Shown here: piece after piece, positions 1 through 7,809 of the stretch
Numbering within the stretch: the first letter of the stretch is position 1
How the letters are laid out: every line of letters begins with the position of its first letter
The notes under the pieces: generated by a model
What the model saw: only the letters and a program-made list of their open reading frames with translations
The model's database searches: none
Told to the model about the DNA's origin: nothing
Position numbers and translations under genes: made by a program
Assembly: GCA_025655575.1 (NCBI GenBank)
Contig: JAHXIP010000006.1
Location: forward strand, 62,001-126,000
Direction: 5' to 3'
Length of the DNA stretch: 64,000 bases
From: Candidatus Thiodiazotropha sp. (ex Monitilora ramsayi)
GTDB lineage: Bacteria; Pseudomonadota; Gammaproteobacteria; Chromatiales; Chromatiaceae

Positions 1-1
1 A

Positions 2-1159
2 TTTGTCACCTTGTATAAACCTTTCACCGATAGTGAAAGAGACGACCCAAGAGTCATGGACCCCTTCCAGAGAGAGAGTGAACTCTGTGGAACCTGTCAT
101 GAGGTGACCAATCCCTTCCTGATGACGCTGACCGATCCCGATGGGGATGGTATTGCCGAAGACATCCCTCATCCTATCGAACGCACCTATACGGAATGGT
201 ACAACAGCAGCTTTCGCGACAAGGCCAACGGTCGTTGCCAAGACTGCCATCGTCCAATGAGATTCGCTGGTGCACAGACATGGCTACTCTCCAACCTCGA
301 GCGACTTTGGGGGCCGATCGATCAGACCTGGGCCGATCTCGGCTATGATGTCACCGCCTCCAGACAATCAGCACTCGATGCACGGGTCGCCGACAATCTG
401 GATTTCGTAGATGGCGCCACCGCAAGGATCAAAGTACTGAGCAAACCGAGAAGCCTGCGCCCGGGTGATGAAGGCACCGTCACCTTCAGAATTATCAACA
501 AAGCAGGACATAAACTACCAACCGGTTATGGTGAAGGCCGCCAAATGTGGCTTCATGTAAAAATCTGGACCAAAGTTGGCACTATCCTCGAGGATGGAGC
601 GGTCGATCCCGTAACAGGTGAAGTGTTGGTTGCCGATCACGATGACATCTTCGAGATTCATGCTTTGGCTGAAGGGTATGGAGACCTGCTGGATGATGAT
701 AATGACGGTATTGTCACAGAACATGAGAAGGAGTTTCACTTCGCTCTGTTGAACAAAGTCGTCAAAGACAACCGAATCCCGCCAAAGGGATATGACAAGA
801 CAGCCTATATGGCACAGGGTGCTTTTATCGTCCCGGAAGATGAATATGCAGATGGTCAGAACTGGGCCGATCGAGATTACACCTTTACCGTACCGGCCAA
901 CGCCAGAGGTGATATCAAGGTCGAAGCCAAGCTGATGTACAAAACCTTCAGCAATCACTATGTGGAGTTTCTTGCTGAAAAGGATAAGGAAGCAACCGTC
1001 AGCAACGGCGGGCATGCACGCGACCTACCTACCGCTGGTTCAATGACCAGCAATCCACAACATTGGGGAGAGGCTTTGTACGAAATCTACGAAACGGCCG
1101 GCCATGGTCCCGCAGTACAGTTTGCCAGAAAGAAAACAACCATCAGGCTGAGACGCTAA
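2..1159 (+). CDS. Multiheme c-type cytochrome, C-terminal part (5' truncated)
   Basis: The reading frame is open to the left edge of the window, so the true start and any N-terminal hemes lie outside. Two CxxCH heme sites remain (CGTCH and CQDCH, within the first 85 visible residues), followed by about 290 residues without heme motifs. That tail looks like a beta-sandwich (alternating strands around the segment GTVTFRIINKAGHKLPTGYG). It also holds acidic DDDNDG-like stretches that could bind calcium. This layout, hemes first and an Ig-like beta domain last, is known in large multiheme cytochromes of metal and sulfur respirers. The protein is probably periplasmic or outer-surface. A strong terminator follows the stop, so it ends its own operon. 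The exact family cannot be fixed without the missing N-terminus. Confidence 0.8.
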   Translation, partial: FVTLYKPFTDSERDDPRVMDPFQRESELCGTCHEVTNPFLMTLTDPDGDGIAEDIPHPIERTYTEWYNSSFRDKANGRCQDCHRPMRFAGAQTWLLSNLERLWGPIDQTWADLGYDVTASRQSALDARVADNLDFVDGATARIKVLSKPRSLRPGDEGTVTFRIINKAGHKLPTGYGEGRQMWLHVKIWTKVGTILEDGAVDPVTGEVLVADHDDIFEIHALAEGYGDLLDDDNDGIVTEHEKEFHFALLNKVVKDNRIPPKGYDKTAYMAQGAFIVPEDEYADGQNWADRDYTFTVPANARGDIKVEAKLMYKTFSNHYVEFLAEKDKEATVSNGGHARDLPTAGSMTSNPQHWGEALYEIYETAGHGPAVQFARKKTTIRLRR

Positions 1160-1190
1160 TATTCCTCCAGAGCAAGGAAGTACGCAATTT

Positions 1191-1217
1191 AGCCCCGGTT
1201 TTCCGGGGCTTTTTTTT
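1191..1217 (+). terminator. Rho-independent terminator after the multiheme cytochrome
   Basis: An eight-base-pair GC-rich stem (AGCCCCGG / CCGGGGCT) closes a TTTT loop and runs directly into a T tract. It sits 31 bases after the stop of the upstream cytochrome gene. Confidence 0.9.
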
Positions 1218-1321
1218 GATTCACTAGTCGTACTTATGCAACCTATTCACCCGCAGATGACATTAAAGCCATACGGATATAAAGATCAGTCAATACAAAA
1301 ACTGAAGGTTGCTTTGACTGA

Positions 1322-2560
1322 CTAATCTAGTACTAACTTTCCGAAGGCGTATTTCAGACGGGTGGTACCACCGGGTTCAGTACGTTCCACCCAGGCAATA
1401 TGCAGGTTTCCATTTTCATCCAAAACGATACTGGGATTACTCTGCTCACCCTCACCAGACGCTACAGGCAGCAGCCAATCATCACTCCACTCACCCGCCT
1501 CAAGCCAGCTTAACGCCACATCAGTATGGCCTTCTCTCTCATCATCCCAGGCAACTACCAACATCCCATTCGCATGCCCATCCAGTGTGGCATGACGTTG
1601 TTTGGAGAGCCCTCCAAAATCATCCTGCACTTTAACATTGCTGCCAAAGCGCTCCTCCTGATGGGAAAATTCCGCACCCCAGATGTCATAGCCATCACGA
1701 AAGTTGCGCTTGTCTGCCCAGGCAGCGAACACACCGCCATCCCGATACCGACCCAATACAACCCGTGACACCCCATGGCCAGCACCAAAAGGCAAATTAC
1801 GTCCGTCCGGTTTTTCACTGATGCGTTCCGGTTTACCAAAGCGACAAGGCTCACCTTCTGTTTCTACTGCCGCCATGATAATCGTATGCTTGGGTCGACG
1901 GTCTTCCCAGGCAACCACCAGGCGGTTATTTACTAAGGTAGCCGATGGATAAAGCTGCTCATCTGTTGGAGCGACCACATCAACTGGACAGCCGGTTCCA
2001 GGCTTCAACGAACCTGTCGAATCAACCGAAACTCTCCGTAAACGAATCTGTCCATAACGACCTGCCCGCTCTGACCACAGGGCGATCACACCCGCTTTTT
2101 GCGTTGTCAGGTGTACCTGGGCAGCAGATTTCTCACTTAACTGATGTACAGGTCCAAGATGGACTGTCTTTGTAAAATCAACAACTCGTACAAGTACATG
2201 GCCATCCTCTTCCCAGGCAACCACAAACCTGTCGTTCGTTAACGCGACTAATGAAGGCTCATAGGCCTCGCCGTCACCACTCACCATCACCTCATTTTTG
2301 AAACGATCAGCGTCATGAGTTTTATAAGCAAGATAAATACGCGGTGTATCATCGCGATCATCCTCCCAGGCAACAACCACACCCTGTGAAGACGCCGCGA
2401 TATTACGGCGGCCCGAAGAATCGAGATGATGGAACACCTTGCGAGCCTGGTCGGATATTACAGTTGCCACGTCCATTGAGGCTTCGAATTGCCACGGCTC
2501 AGCATATACACTCGTCAATGGCGCCAAGCCCACCAATAGCAGAGTCAATATCCGATTCAT
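1322..2560 (-). CDS. Secreted seven-repeat beta-propeller protein (WxDxR repeats)
   Basis: A signal peptide (residues 1-20, cleavage after VYA) precedes about 390 residues built from seven repeats. Each repeat centres on an aliphatic-x-A-W-E/A/D-D/E-x-R motif, with the tryptophans near residues 65, 116, 162, 218, 281, 338 and 390. The spacing of about 50 residues suits a seven-blade propeller of the BNR/sialidase-like fold, but no sialidase catalytic set is visible and no enzymatic role is claimed. The stop of the downstream-strand neighbour (thioredoxin-like, 2557) overlaps this start by four bases, so the two are co-transcribed. It may be a scaffold or assembly protein for exported cytochromes; that is inference from context only. 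Confidence 0.75.
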   Translation of the reverse strand: MNRILTLLLVGLAPLTSVYAEPWQFEASMDVATVISDQARKVFHHLDSSGRRNIAASSQGVVVAWEDDRDDTPRIYLAYKTHDADRFKNEVMVSGDGEAYEPSLVALTNDRFVVAWEEDGHVLVRVVDFTKTVHLGPVHQLSEKSAAQVHLTTQKAGVIALWSERAGRYGQIRLRRVSVDSTGSLKPGTGCPVDVVAPTDEQLYPSATLVNNRLVVAWEDRRPKHTIIMAAVETEGEPCRFGKPERISEKPDGRNLPFGAGHGVSRVVLGRYRDGGVFAAWADKRNFRDGYDIWGAEFSHQEERFGSNVKVQDDFGGLSKQRHATLDGHANGMLVVAWDDEREGHTDVALSWLEAGEWSDDWLLPVASGEGEQSNPSIVLDENGNLHIAWVERTEPGGTTRLKYAFGKLVLD

Positions 2561-3030
2561 TGTTTCCCGGATTTAGCCAACGCAGCTTGTATCTTATCGT
2601 CCGCATCTATCAGATCCTCGATACGTTGCACGCCAACCATGCGGTATACGAGTTCCCCTCCGGGATTGAGAAAGGTAAATACCGGTGTCACCAGGGCATT
2701 GTAGCGTGTACCCAAGTCACGTTCTGTAATCCTCTCACCACTGGGTAAACGAAGACGTTTCCCGCTCTCAGCATCGACATAGGCAAGCGCGTAGTGTTCC
2801 GAATAGCGTTGCTTAACCTCCGGATCGATAAAAGACTCCCGGTTTGTTTTTTCGCAATAGCCACAGCCGTAACGACCAAAATAGACAAACAGTAGCTTCG
2901 ACTCCTTCTGTGACTGTGCCATTGCCTGGTCAAATGAAACAAATGGGTATCCTTCAGGTGCATCAGCAGTAACAATGGGCGGCAATATGAATAGTACAAA
3001 CAAAAAAACAATCTGCCGTTGATTTCTCAT
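2557..3030 (-). CDS. Periplasmic thioredoxin-fold protein (SoxW/DsbD-gamma-like)
   Basis: The protein has 157 residues with a signal peptide at 1-22 and a thioredoxin-type active site CGYC at residues 56-59, after the strand LLFVYFGRYG. A cis-proline-like segment (TPVFTFLNPGGE) follows in the expected place. The frame extends upstream to 3081, but the ATG at 3030 is preferred because AGAGG precedes it at good spacing and it begins the signal peptide. Family members reduce or oxidise periplasmic thiols, for example keeping CxxCH cysteines reduced for heme attachment or serving Sox proteins. Its coupling to the WxDxR propeller and location among cytochrome genes favour a cytochrome-maturation or folding role (inference). 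Confidence 0.8.
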   Translation of the reverse strand: MRNQRQIVFLFVLFILPPIVTADAPEGYPFVSFDQAMAQSQKESKLLFVYFGRYGCGYCEKTNRESFIDPEVKQRYSEHYALAYVDAESGKRLRLPSGERITERDLGTRYNALVTPVFTFLNPGGELVYRMVGVQRIEDLIDADDKIQAALAKSGKQ

Positions 3031-3104
3031 ATGCCTCTCACGTCGCAAGTTGATGTTGATTTGAGCCTGTACCACTTTCATTCACGTAGGCGTTCTCAAT
3101 ACAA

Positions 3105-3830
3105 TCAAGGGGCCGCTTCACTTTTTGAAAACTCTGCTTGTTCAAGCAAGACCTTATACTGATATCCTGACCCGATATCGATATCATTCTTAATTACACC
3201 CTTTGCGATGACCAGTTCACCAGGCGAAACCATTTCTTTAGATGTCGCAATCAGCTTATCGTCAGGTGTTGTACCAGTCCCATCACGCAGAGTAATCCAG
3301 TTCTTACCCATAATATTTGGACTCACCTTAATGACTCTTGCCCGAACGCTCACTGATTGCTCATTCAGCTGGGTCGCTTGTGTCATGATATCGGCGATCG
3401 TCATTCCATCAGGCAACGGGGGAATCTCTCCGGGCGCAGGGACCTGAACCGAAGTTGATCTTTGAGTTATCAAGCTTTCAGTTCCGTGCCCTTCCCCTTT
3501 TTTCTTTCCATGTAGGGTGTTTCCGACATCCTCACCTATCCGGTTTGCCGCCTGCACAAAGATAATGGAATCAAACTTTCTATCCAGTGTTTTACTGTAA
3601 AATCCCCGCATCTCCATGCCGCCTCTATATTCGATTTTATCGCCCACAGATGCCGACAAACGACTGGTCGCAATCCATACGCCCTGCTCCTTTAGCTGTA
3701 CATAAGTATAACTTCCCACATCGATAACCTCAGCTATCGTCCCCGATCCAGTGCCCACTTCGTCAGCAACAACTGCTGAAAAAGAGAGTAAAATAGTGAG
3801 CAATAATGCCATCGGTCTAAAATTATTCAT
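3105..3830 (-). CDS. Secreted protein with two OB-fold domains (NrfJ-like)
   Basis: A signal peptide (1-22) is followed by two OB-fold-like modules: residues about 30-95 (GTIAEVIDVGSYTYVQL) and about 150-232 (VRARVIKVSPNIMGKNWITL, then an RDGTG turn). The two modules are joined by a polar, proline-containing linker. The pattern G-x-I/V-x-E-x-x-x-x-G-x-Y-T-Y is typical of small periplasmic proteins labelled NrfJ-related, often found near multiheme cytochrome genes in deltaproteobacteria and sulfur oxidisers. The molecular function of that group is not established. It is on the same strand as the thioredoxin and propeller genes, 74 bases upstream, and probably shares their transcript. Confidence 0.65.
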   Translation of the reverse strand: MNNFRPMALLLTILLSFSAVVADEVGTGSGTIAEVIDVGSYTYVQLKEQGVWIATSRLSASVGDKIEYRGGMEMRGFYSKTLDRKFDSIIFVQAANRIGEDVGNTLHGKKKGEGHGTESLITQRSTSVQVPAPGEIPPLPDGMTIADIMTQATQLNEQSVSVRARVIKVSPNIMGKNWITLRDGTGTTPDDKLIATSKEMVSPGELVIAKGVIKNDIDIGSGYQYKVLLEQAEFSKSEAAP

Positions 3831-3886
3831 AAATATCTCTTAGTGCATTTGGACAAAGCCATTCGTGACACGTTCTATGTAAGTAT

Positions 3887-4155
3887 TAGGGCCTGTTAAC
3901 ACTAATCCAGTACACCCTGCTGGGGCTGTTTTTGTGCCCAGCAAGACAGAATGAGCGTGGTGTAGCCCGGCTACATGAGCGAATAATAACGCCACTGGGC
4001 GCAAAAACAGCCCCAGCCCTTCGGGTTGAGCCTGAAAAAGCGCCACTCTGCGTTACTCGTCATTCATTTGGAATAACCAAACTTCTCTCCTCGCGCTTTG
4101 ATTGGCGCTTTTTCAGGCTCAACAGGGCGTACTGGATTAGTGTTAACAGGCCCTA
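3887..4155. mobile_element. MITE-like palindromic element with 27-bp perfect terminal inverted repeats
   Basis: The ends, 3887-3913 and 4129-4155, are perfect 27-base inverted repeats starting TAGGGCC. Inside lie two further long stem-loops. One pairs the arm near 3919-3941 with the arm near 3994-4017 (GCTGTTTTTG / CGCAAAAACAGC cores). The other pairs 4023-4042 with 4105-4124 (GCCTGAAAAAGCGCC type arms). No transposase is present; the short open frames inside it are by-products of the palindromes. The outermost TA of each end could be a TA target duplication as made by IS630/Tc1-mariner transposases, which is inference. It sits between the NrfJ-like gene and the divergent NHL lipoprotein gene. 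Bases 4156-4386 after it hold only AT-rich upstream sequence. Confidence 0.7.
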
Positions 4156-4386
4156 GGTGATTTTAAAATAAAAAAACATTGAAACTAGGCTAATAGATGA
4201 CTAGACAATCGCGATATTGCGCTTTTTTATGTCTATTTGGCAGTTGCACTCGATCCTATACATATGGATTAATGTCATGCTAGGTTTCTGGCTCACATGA
4301 GTTAAGCTACCATACATTCAAGCGTACTGGATCAGCACCTCAAATACAAAACAACAGTTGACACCCTATGCATTGGGAGGATAAAT

Positions 4387-5478
4387 GTGAATCTTAAGCT
4401 GACAAAACTTTCCCCGAATTTCTTATATCAGCCGAGCCTAATGTTGGTATCGGTAATTTGCCTCACGGCCATTATCAGCCTGATTTCAGGCTGCGCCTCC
4501 CATCCTCCATCCACCAATACTGAACTCGATTCTGCAGAAAAGTTTGTATGGCCTGCACCTCCGGAAAAACCTCGAATCCGTTATCTAGGCAGTCTGAAAT
4601 CGACCGAATCTGTCACCGGAGAGCAAAAACAGAGTCTGCGCGACTGGTTCCTTGGAAAGAAAGAGGAAGAACGCCTCGTTCTGGCAAAACCCTATGGGGT
4701 ACACAGTGATTCAAAGGGACGGGTTTACGTTGCCGATACCGGCATTGCCGGTCTGGTGGTATTTGATCTCGAAAAGAAGAGTATGACTTATTGGGGCAAT
4801 ACTGGACCAGGCGCGCTGAAGAAGCCCACGGGTGTAACCTCCGATGCAGTAGGTAACGTGTATGTCAGCGATGTCATTGATCATCGTGTAGTGGTTTACG
4901 ATAGTGAAGGAAAATTCCAGAATGCATTAGGTGGTAAAGATATCTTAGATTCTCCAGCTGGCCTGGTTTTTAACAACAAGACCCAACGTCTTTACGTTGT
5001 TGATTCAAAAAAACACCAGATAGTTGTGTTCAACCAGGAAGGCGAAGTGGACTTCACTATAGGGAAACGTGGCGCCGATGATGGAGATTTCAATTTTCCC
5101 ACTAATATTGCGATGGACAAAGACAGCCGCCTCTATGTCGCTGACACGATGAACTTCCGTGTTCAGATACTTGATGAAAATGGTCTATACATCAATAGCT
5201 TCGGTAAACTTGGCGATGGGCGCGGCCATTTCAGTCGGTTAAAAGGAATTGGCATTGACAGCGAGGGTCATATCTACACGGTAGATGCCGCATTTAACAA
5301 CGTACAAATTTTTAATCAGAAGGGCCAGCTGATGTTGGCGCTAGGCAAGTCTGGCACAGGCCCGGGTGGATTTTACTTGCCAGCAGGCGCACATGTTGAC
5401 CAGAACAACCGGCTCTTTATCGCAGACCAACTGAACCTTAGGATACAGATGTTTGAGTATCTGGGAGATTCTGATTAG
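4387..5478 (+). CDS. NHL-repeat six-blade beta-propeller lipoprotein (copy 1)
   Basis: A GTG start is set by the strong ribosome site GGGAGG at 4376-4381; the ATG two bases upstream is out of frame. A lipoprotein signal ends at the lipobox LISGC with Cys36. Six NHL repeats follow from about residue 100. Each has the form P-x-G-(I/V)-x-x-D-x-x-G-x-(V/L)-Y-V-x-D-x-x-x-x-x-(I/V)-x-x-(F/Y), which makes a complete six-blade propeller. The segment between lipobox and propeller (WPAPPEKPRIRYLGSLKS) is shared with the second copy at 9804. NHL propellers bind proteins or polymers; here a membrane-anchored binding role in the assembly or docking of exported cytochromes is inferred from the neighbours. 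Confidence 0.85.
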   Translation: MNLKLTKLSPNFLYQPSLMLVSVICLTAIISLISGCASHPPSTNTELDSAEKFVWPAPPEKPRIRYLGSLKSTESVTGEQKQSLRDWFLGKKEEERLVLAKPYGVHSDSKGRVYVADTGIAGLVVFDLEKKSMTYWGNTGPGALKKPTGVTSDAVGNVYVSDVIDHRVVVYDSEGKFQNALGGKDILDSPAGLVFNNKTQRLYVVDSKKHQIVVFNQEGEVDFTIGKRGADDGDFNFPTNIAMDKDSRLYVADTMNFRVQILDENGLYINSFGKLGDGRGHFSRLKGIGIDSEGHIYTVDAAFNNVQIFNQKGQLMLALGKSGTGPGGFYLPAGAHVDQNNRLFIADQLNLRIQMFEYLGDSD

Positions 5479-5831
5479 CCCTTAAGGGCTTACATGAAGA
5501 TGGTTCGATTGCTCAAAAACTCGTACCTTAATCGCTGACTATCTCACACAACCAGGAAAGATCCGGGCATATCTCACCCAGAGACGTTTATCTGTCGTTG
5601 ATTAAATTGAGCGACATGAATGAACGTCTAATCCGCTAAATACAAAAATATAGTTTGTATTGACTCTTTCACGTCAAAGCCAATTAACTTGGAAAGTTAA
5701 GACCCGCCAGTGTCAGAAATTCAAAACATATATTCCTAGTATTATTGTCAGTCAATTGCTGGCATTCGCTGTATTTTATCCAGGAATTTAAAGCCTATTG
5801 GTAACATCAAGGAAATAGTTCACAACAATCA
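5479..5831. other. Intergenic region without a recognisable gene
   Basis: This AT-rich stretch between the NHL lipoprotein and the cytochrome promoter has no convincing open frame with a ribosome site. A short palindrome (GCCCTTAAGGGC) follows the NHL stop but lacks a T tract. A hairpin TTAACTT / AAGTTAA lies near 5686-5702. I see nothing else. Confidence 0.5.
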
Positions 5832-5860
5832 TTGACGATTACTAATTGCTGTCTTAATAT
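5832..5860 (+). promoter_or_regulatory. Sigma-70 promoter for the OmcE-like cytochrome operon
   Basis: A -35 box TTGACG (5832-5837) and a -10 box TAATAT (5855-5860) are separated by exactly 17 bases, five of six matches to consensus in each box. The predicted start near 5867 leaves a leader of about 180 bases before the ATG at 6049. Confidence 0.7.
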
Positions 5861-5873
5861 TCTTTAAAAGTTG

Positions 5874-5980
5874 TGGGAATTATATCCCATTTCTTAAGCA
5901 AACCTTAAGAAAACAAAAACTGCTGATCATAAAAAAGCAGTAGCAGCACCTAGCAGTAGAAGCACCCCTAGCAGTAGAAG
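5874..5980 (+). promoter_or_regulatory. Structured leader: three inverted repeats and a direct repeat before the cytochrome gene
   Basis: Three hairpin-capable inverted repeats follow the predicted transcript start. They are TGGGA / TCCCA at 5874-5889, a perfect nine-base stem TTTCTTAAG / CTTAAGAAA at 5890-5912 with loop CAAAC, and ACTGCT / AGCAGT at 5919-5941. A 14-base direct repeat (CCTAGCAGTAGAAG) lies at 5949-5962 and 5967-5980. The first could be an operator just after the start site; the rest could stabilise or regulate the mRNA. None matches a riboswitch class I know. Confidence 0.55.
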
Positions 5981-6048
5981 TATAAAAAATCGACTTACAG
6001 CACTGATATGGAACTGGTGCATTATCTATCTGTAATCGGAGGATCAGA

Positions 6049-6669
6049 ATGAAAAAAATAGTTGTCTTAGCGCTCCTTGCTTTATCTCTTAGCCTAGTTG
6101 GAACTGCGGCAATCGCGGATATTGTGGGTACATCTCATGACTTGACGAGCAATACTACAGTGTTGACAAATGCCGGTAATACCCAAGTCTGCGCATACTG
6201 TCACACCCCACATGACGCCAGTGCTACTAACTCGACAACGCCACTGTGGAACCATGAGGACACACAAGCGACATACACGATGTACAGCAGTCCCTCGCTT
6301 GATATGACCATTGCCGGCTCACCAGCTGGCGTTTCTCTGGCATGCCTCAGTTGTCATGATGGAACCGTGGCTGCAGACCAACTTCTCAACTATCCAAGCG
6401 GTGTCAACGGACCAGGCATTTTTACCGTTGGTGGTCTTGGCACCGACCTTAGCAATGACCACCCAATCTCCCTGACCTACAACGTCACTCAGGATGCAGA
6501 TTTCGTTGCACCCGTGGGCTCACAGGTCAACGGGTTACAACTGTTCGGCGGGACTGGCGATCAGGTTGAGTGCGGTACTTGCCACTCTGTACATGACAAT
6601 ACAAATGAGCCATTTCTACGCATGAGTAATGCAGGTAGTGCGCTGTGCCTGGCCTGTCACATTAAGTAG
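6049..6669 (+). CDS. Four-heme extracellular cytochrome, OmcE-like (candidate nanowire subunit)
   Basis: The protein has 206 residues with a signal peptide (1-23) and an excellent ribosome site (GGAGG). Four CxxCH sites lie at residues 48-52, 99-103, 175-179 and 200-204. Distal-ligand candidates are His30 (TSHD), His55 (TPHD), His138 (DHP), His182 (SVHD) and the extra His69. The order SHDL, CxYCHTPH, PLWN, CLSCHDG, DHP, CxxCHxxH, LCLxCH is the signature of the small OmcE family (paired-CxxCH) known to form filaments of stacked hemes in Geobacter. Mature mass would be close to that of a filament subunit. Tight packing with a barrel, lipoproteins and periplasmic cytochromes supports export to the surface. 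Polymerisation itself is inferred. Confidence 0.85.
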   Translation: MKKIVVLALLALSLSLVGTAAIADIVGTSHDLTSNTTVLTNAGNTQVCAYCHTPHDASATNSTTPLWNHEDTQATYTMYSSPSLDMTIAGSPAGVSLACLSCHDGTVAADQLLNYPSGVNGPGIFTVGGLGTDLSNDHPISLTYNVTQDADFVAPVGSQVNGLQLFGGTGDQVECGTCHSVHDNTNEPFLRMSNAGSALCLACHIK

Positions 6670-6689
6670 TTTCAGGAAGGATTCGCCCT

Positions 6690-7391
6690 ATGAGCACCAA
6701 GGCGGATGAGCAGAAACTGGGAACCAGGGCAATACGGATTGCCCTGGTTCTCACATGCTTACTGATCATTGCTGCTTGCAGCACCAAGACGAAACAGATT
6801 TTCTTTGATATCCACCCCCCAACGCCTAAGGAGCTTGCTGAGCAGGAGTTACAGAAGCAGGCCGCATTAATCGAAGCTCAATCGATGGAATTGAAGCAAA
6901 GTCGCTCCAGTGGATCGAAAGGCATGCTTTTCGATCTACCTGATGATACTTCGCCAAGACCTGAAATTGAGTCAATCAAGGAGTGGGACCGGGTAGAGAA
7001 GATGCTGCCAAAAGACGATGAGAAAAACGTCAATTGGTCTGCAGCACTTGACCAGGGACTGATACGGCCACGCCCGGGAAAGGATCCCCGTTCTCTGTGG
7101 GCCACAGCATTTCAGTGGGACTTCGTCATCAAAGGAGAAGAGGCCGAGGACGATGCCTTCTTCCCCCACTCTGCCCACACCCAGTGGCTGGGCTGTAAAA
7201 ATTGTCACAATCCATCCCTTTATCCCTATAAAAGAAATCCGGCAACGATGAAGGAGATGAAAAAGAAAGGTGTATCCTGTGGCGCCTGCCATGGCAAAAA
7301 GAAGGTGTCCTTCTCTCTCAAAGCATGCGATCGCTGTCATCTGAACAGCGATGATGAGGACGAAGAAGACGAAGATGAAGAAGAAGAATGA
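6690..7391 (+). CDS. Triheme cytochrome lipoprotein with acidic tail
   Basis: An N-terminal membrane segment ends in a possible lipobox (IIAAC, Cys30), and AGGAAGG precedes the ATG. Residues about 45-110 look helical and charged, a likely stalk. The C-terminal third is a cytochrome c7/c3-like module with CKNCH (169-173), CGACH (197-201) and CDRCH (213-217). The preceding PHSAH supplies two distal histidines in the usual c7 position. The last 13 residues are almost all Asp/Glu. It starts 20 bases after the OmcE-like gene. A membrane-tethered electron carrier feeding the outer-membrane barrel is the simplest role. The acidic tail might dock a partner or bind cations; this is inference. Confidence 0.8.
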   Translation: MSTKADEQKLGTRAIRIALVLTCLLIIAACSTKTKQIFFDIHPPTPKELAEQELQKQAALIEAQSMELKQSRSSGSKGMLFDLPDDTSPRPEIESIKEWDRVEKMLPKDDEKNVNWSAALDQGLIRPRPGKDPRSLWATAFQWDFVIKGEEAEDDAFFPHSAHTQWLGCKNCHNPSLYPYKRNPATMKEMKKKGVSCGACHGKKKVSFSLKACDRCHLNSDDEDEEDEDEEEE

Positions 7392-7448
7392 AGAATTACG
7401 ACGCACCAGCTTTGTCGGTTTAGCGGTGCAATTGCTAAAGGTATGTGT

Positions 7449-7787
7449 ATGCATAGATATCAACCACTGTCGATATTGCTGATTTTTATTGTATTCAGCA
7501 CATCACTTTTAGCTGCTCCGGGAGATATCCAATATACACGTGAGGGAGGCGACCCGGAAGAATTGAAATCATTTCCACCTTCGATTTTTCCCCACTGGAT
7601 ACATCGTATCAACTACCGCTGTGATGCCTGCCATAACAAGATATTTGGGATGGAAACAGGTACTACACTGATCAATAAAGACCTGATGAAAGAAGGGAAA
7701 GTCTGCTCTACTTGCCATAATGGAACAGAGGCCTTTGATGACGGTTTTGCAAACTGTAACCGCTGTCATTTAATTAACGAGAAATAA
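7449..7787 (+). CDS. Small periplasmic triheme cytochrome (c7-like)
   Basis: A signal peptide (ending LLAA) precedes a mature domain of about 88 residues carrying three CxxCH sites: CDACH, CSTCH and CNRCH. The motif FPHWIHRINYRC before the first site gives two distal histidines, matching the arrangement in the neighbouring triheme lipoprotein. The ATG at 7449 is preferred over 7443 because AAAGG then has proper spacing. Size and heme count resemble PpcA-type periplasmic shuttles, although the spacing of the sites differs. It probably carries electrons between inner-membrane donors and the outer-membrane conduit encoded next. Confidence 0.8.
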   Translation: MHRYQPLSILLIFIVFSTSLLAAPGDIQYTREGGDPEELKSFPPSIFPHWIHRINYRCDACHNKIFGMETGTTLINKDLMKEGKVCSTCHNGTEAFDDGFANCNRCHLINEK

Positions 7788-7809
7788 CAGCATGGCTCTG
7801 GAAGAGACC

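Noticed and set aside
3840..4046. Minus-strand frame of 68 codons in the palindromic element
   Set aside because: It is made by the inverted repeats of the MITE-like element and has no protein features.
5676..5715. Segment with GTCAAAGCC, a hairpin and a GAC-rich turn, resembling part of a cyclic-di-GMP aptamer
   Set aside because: It lacks GGCAAACC, the GAAA-tetraloop stem and GGGACGCAAA; only loose resemblance, unlike the clear aptamer at 15431.
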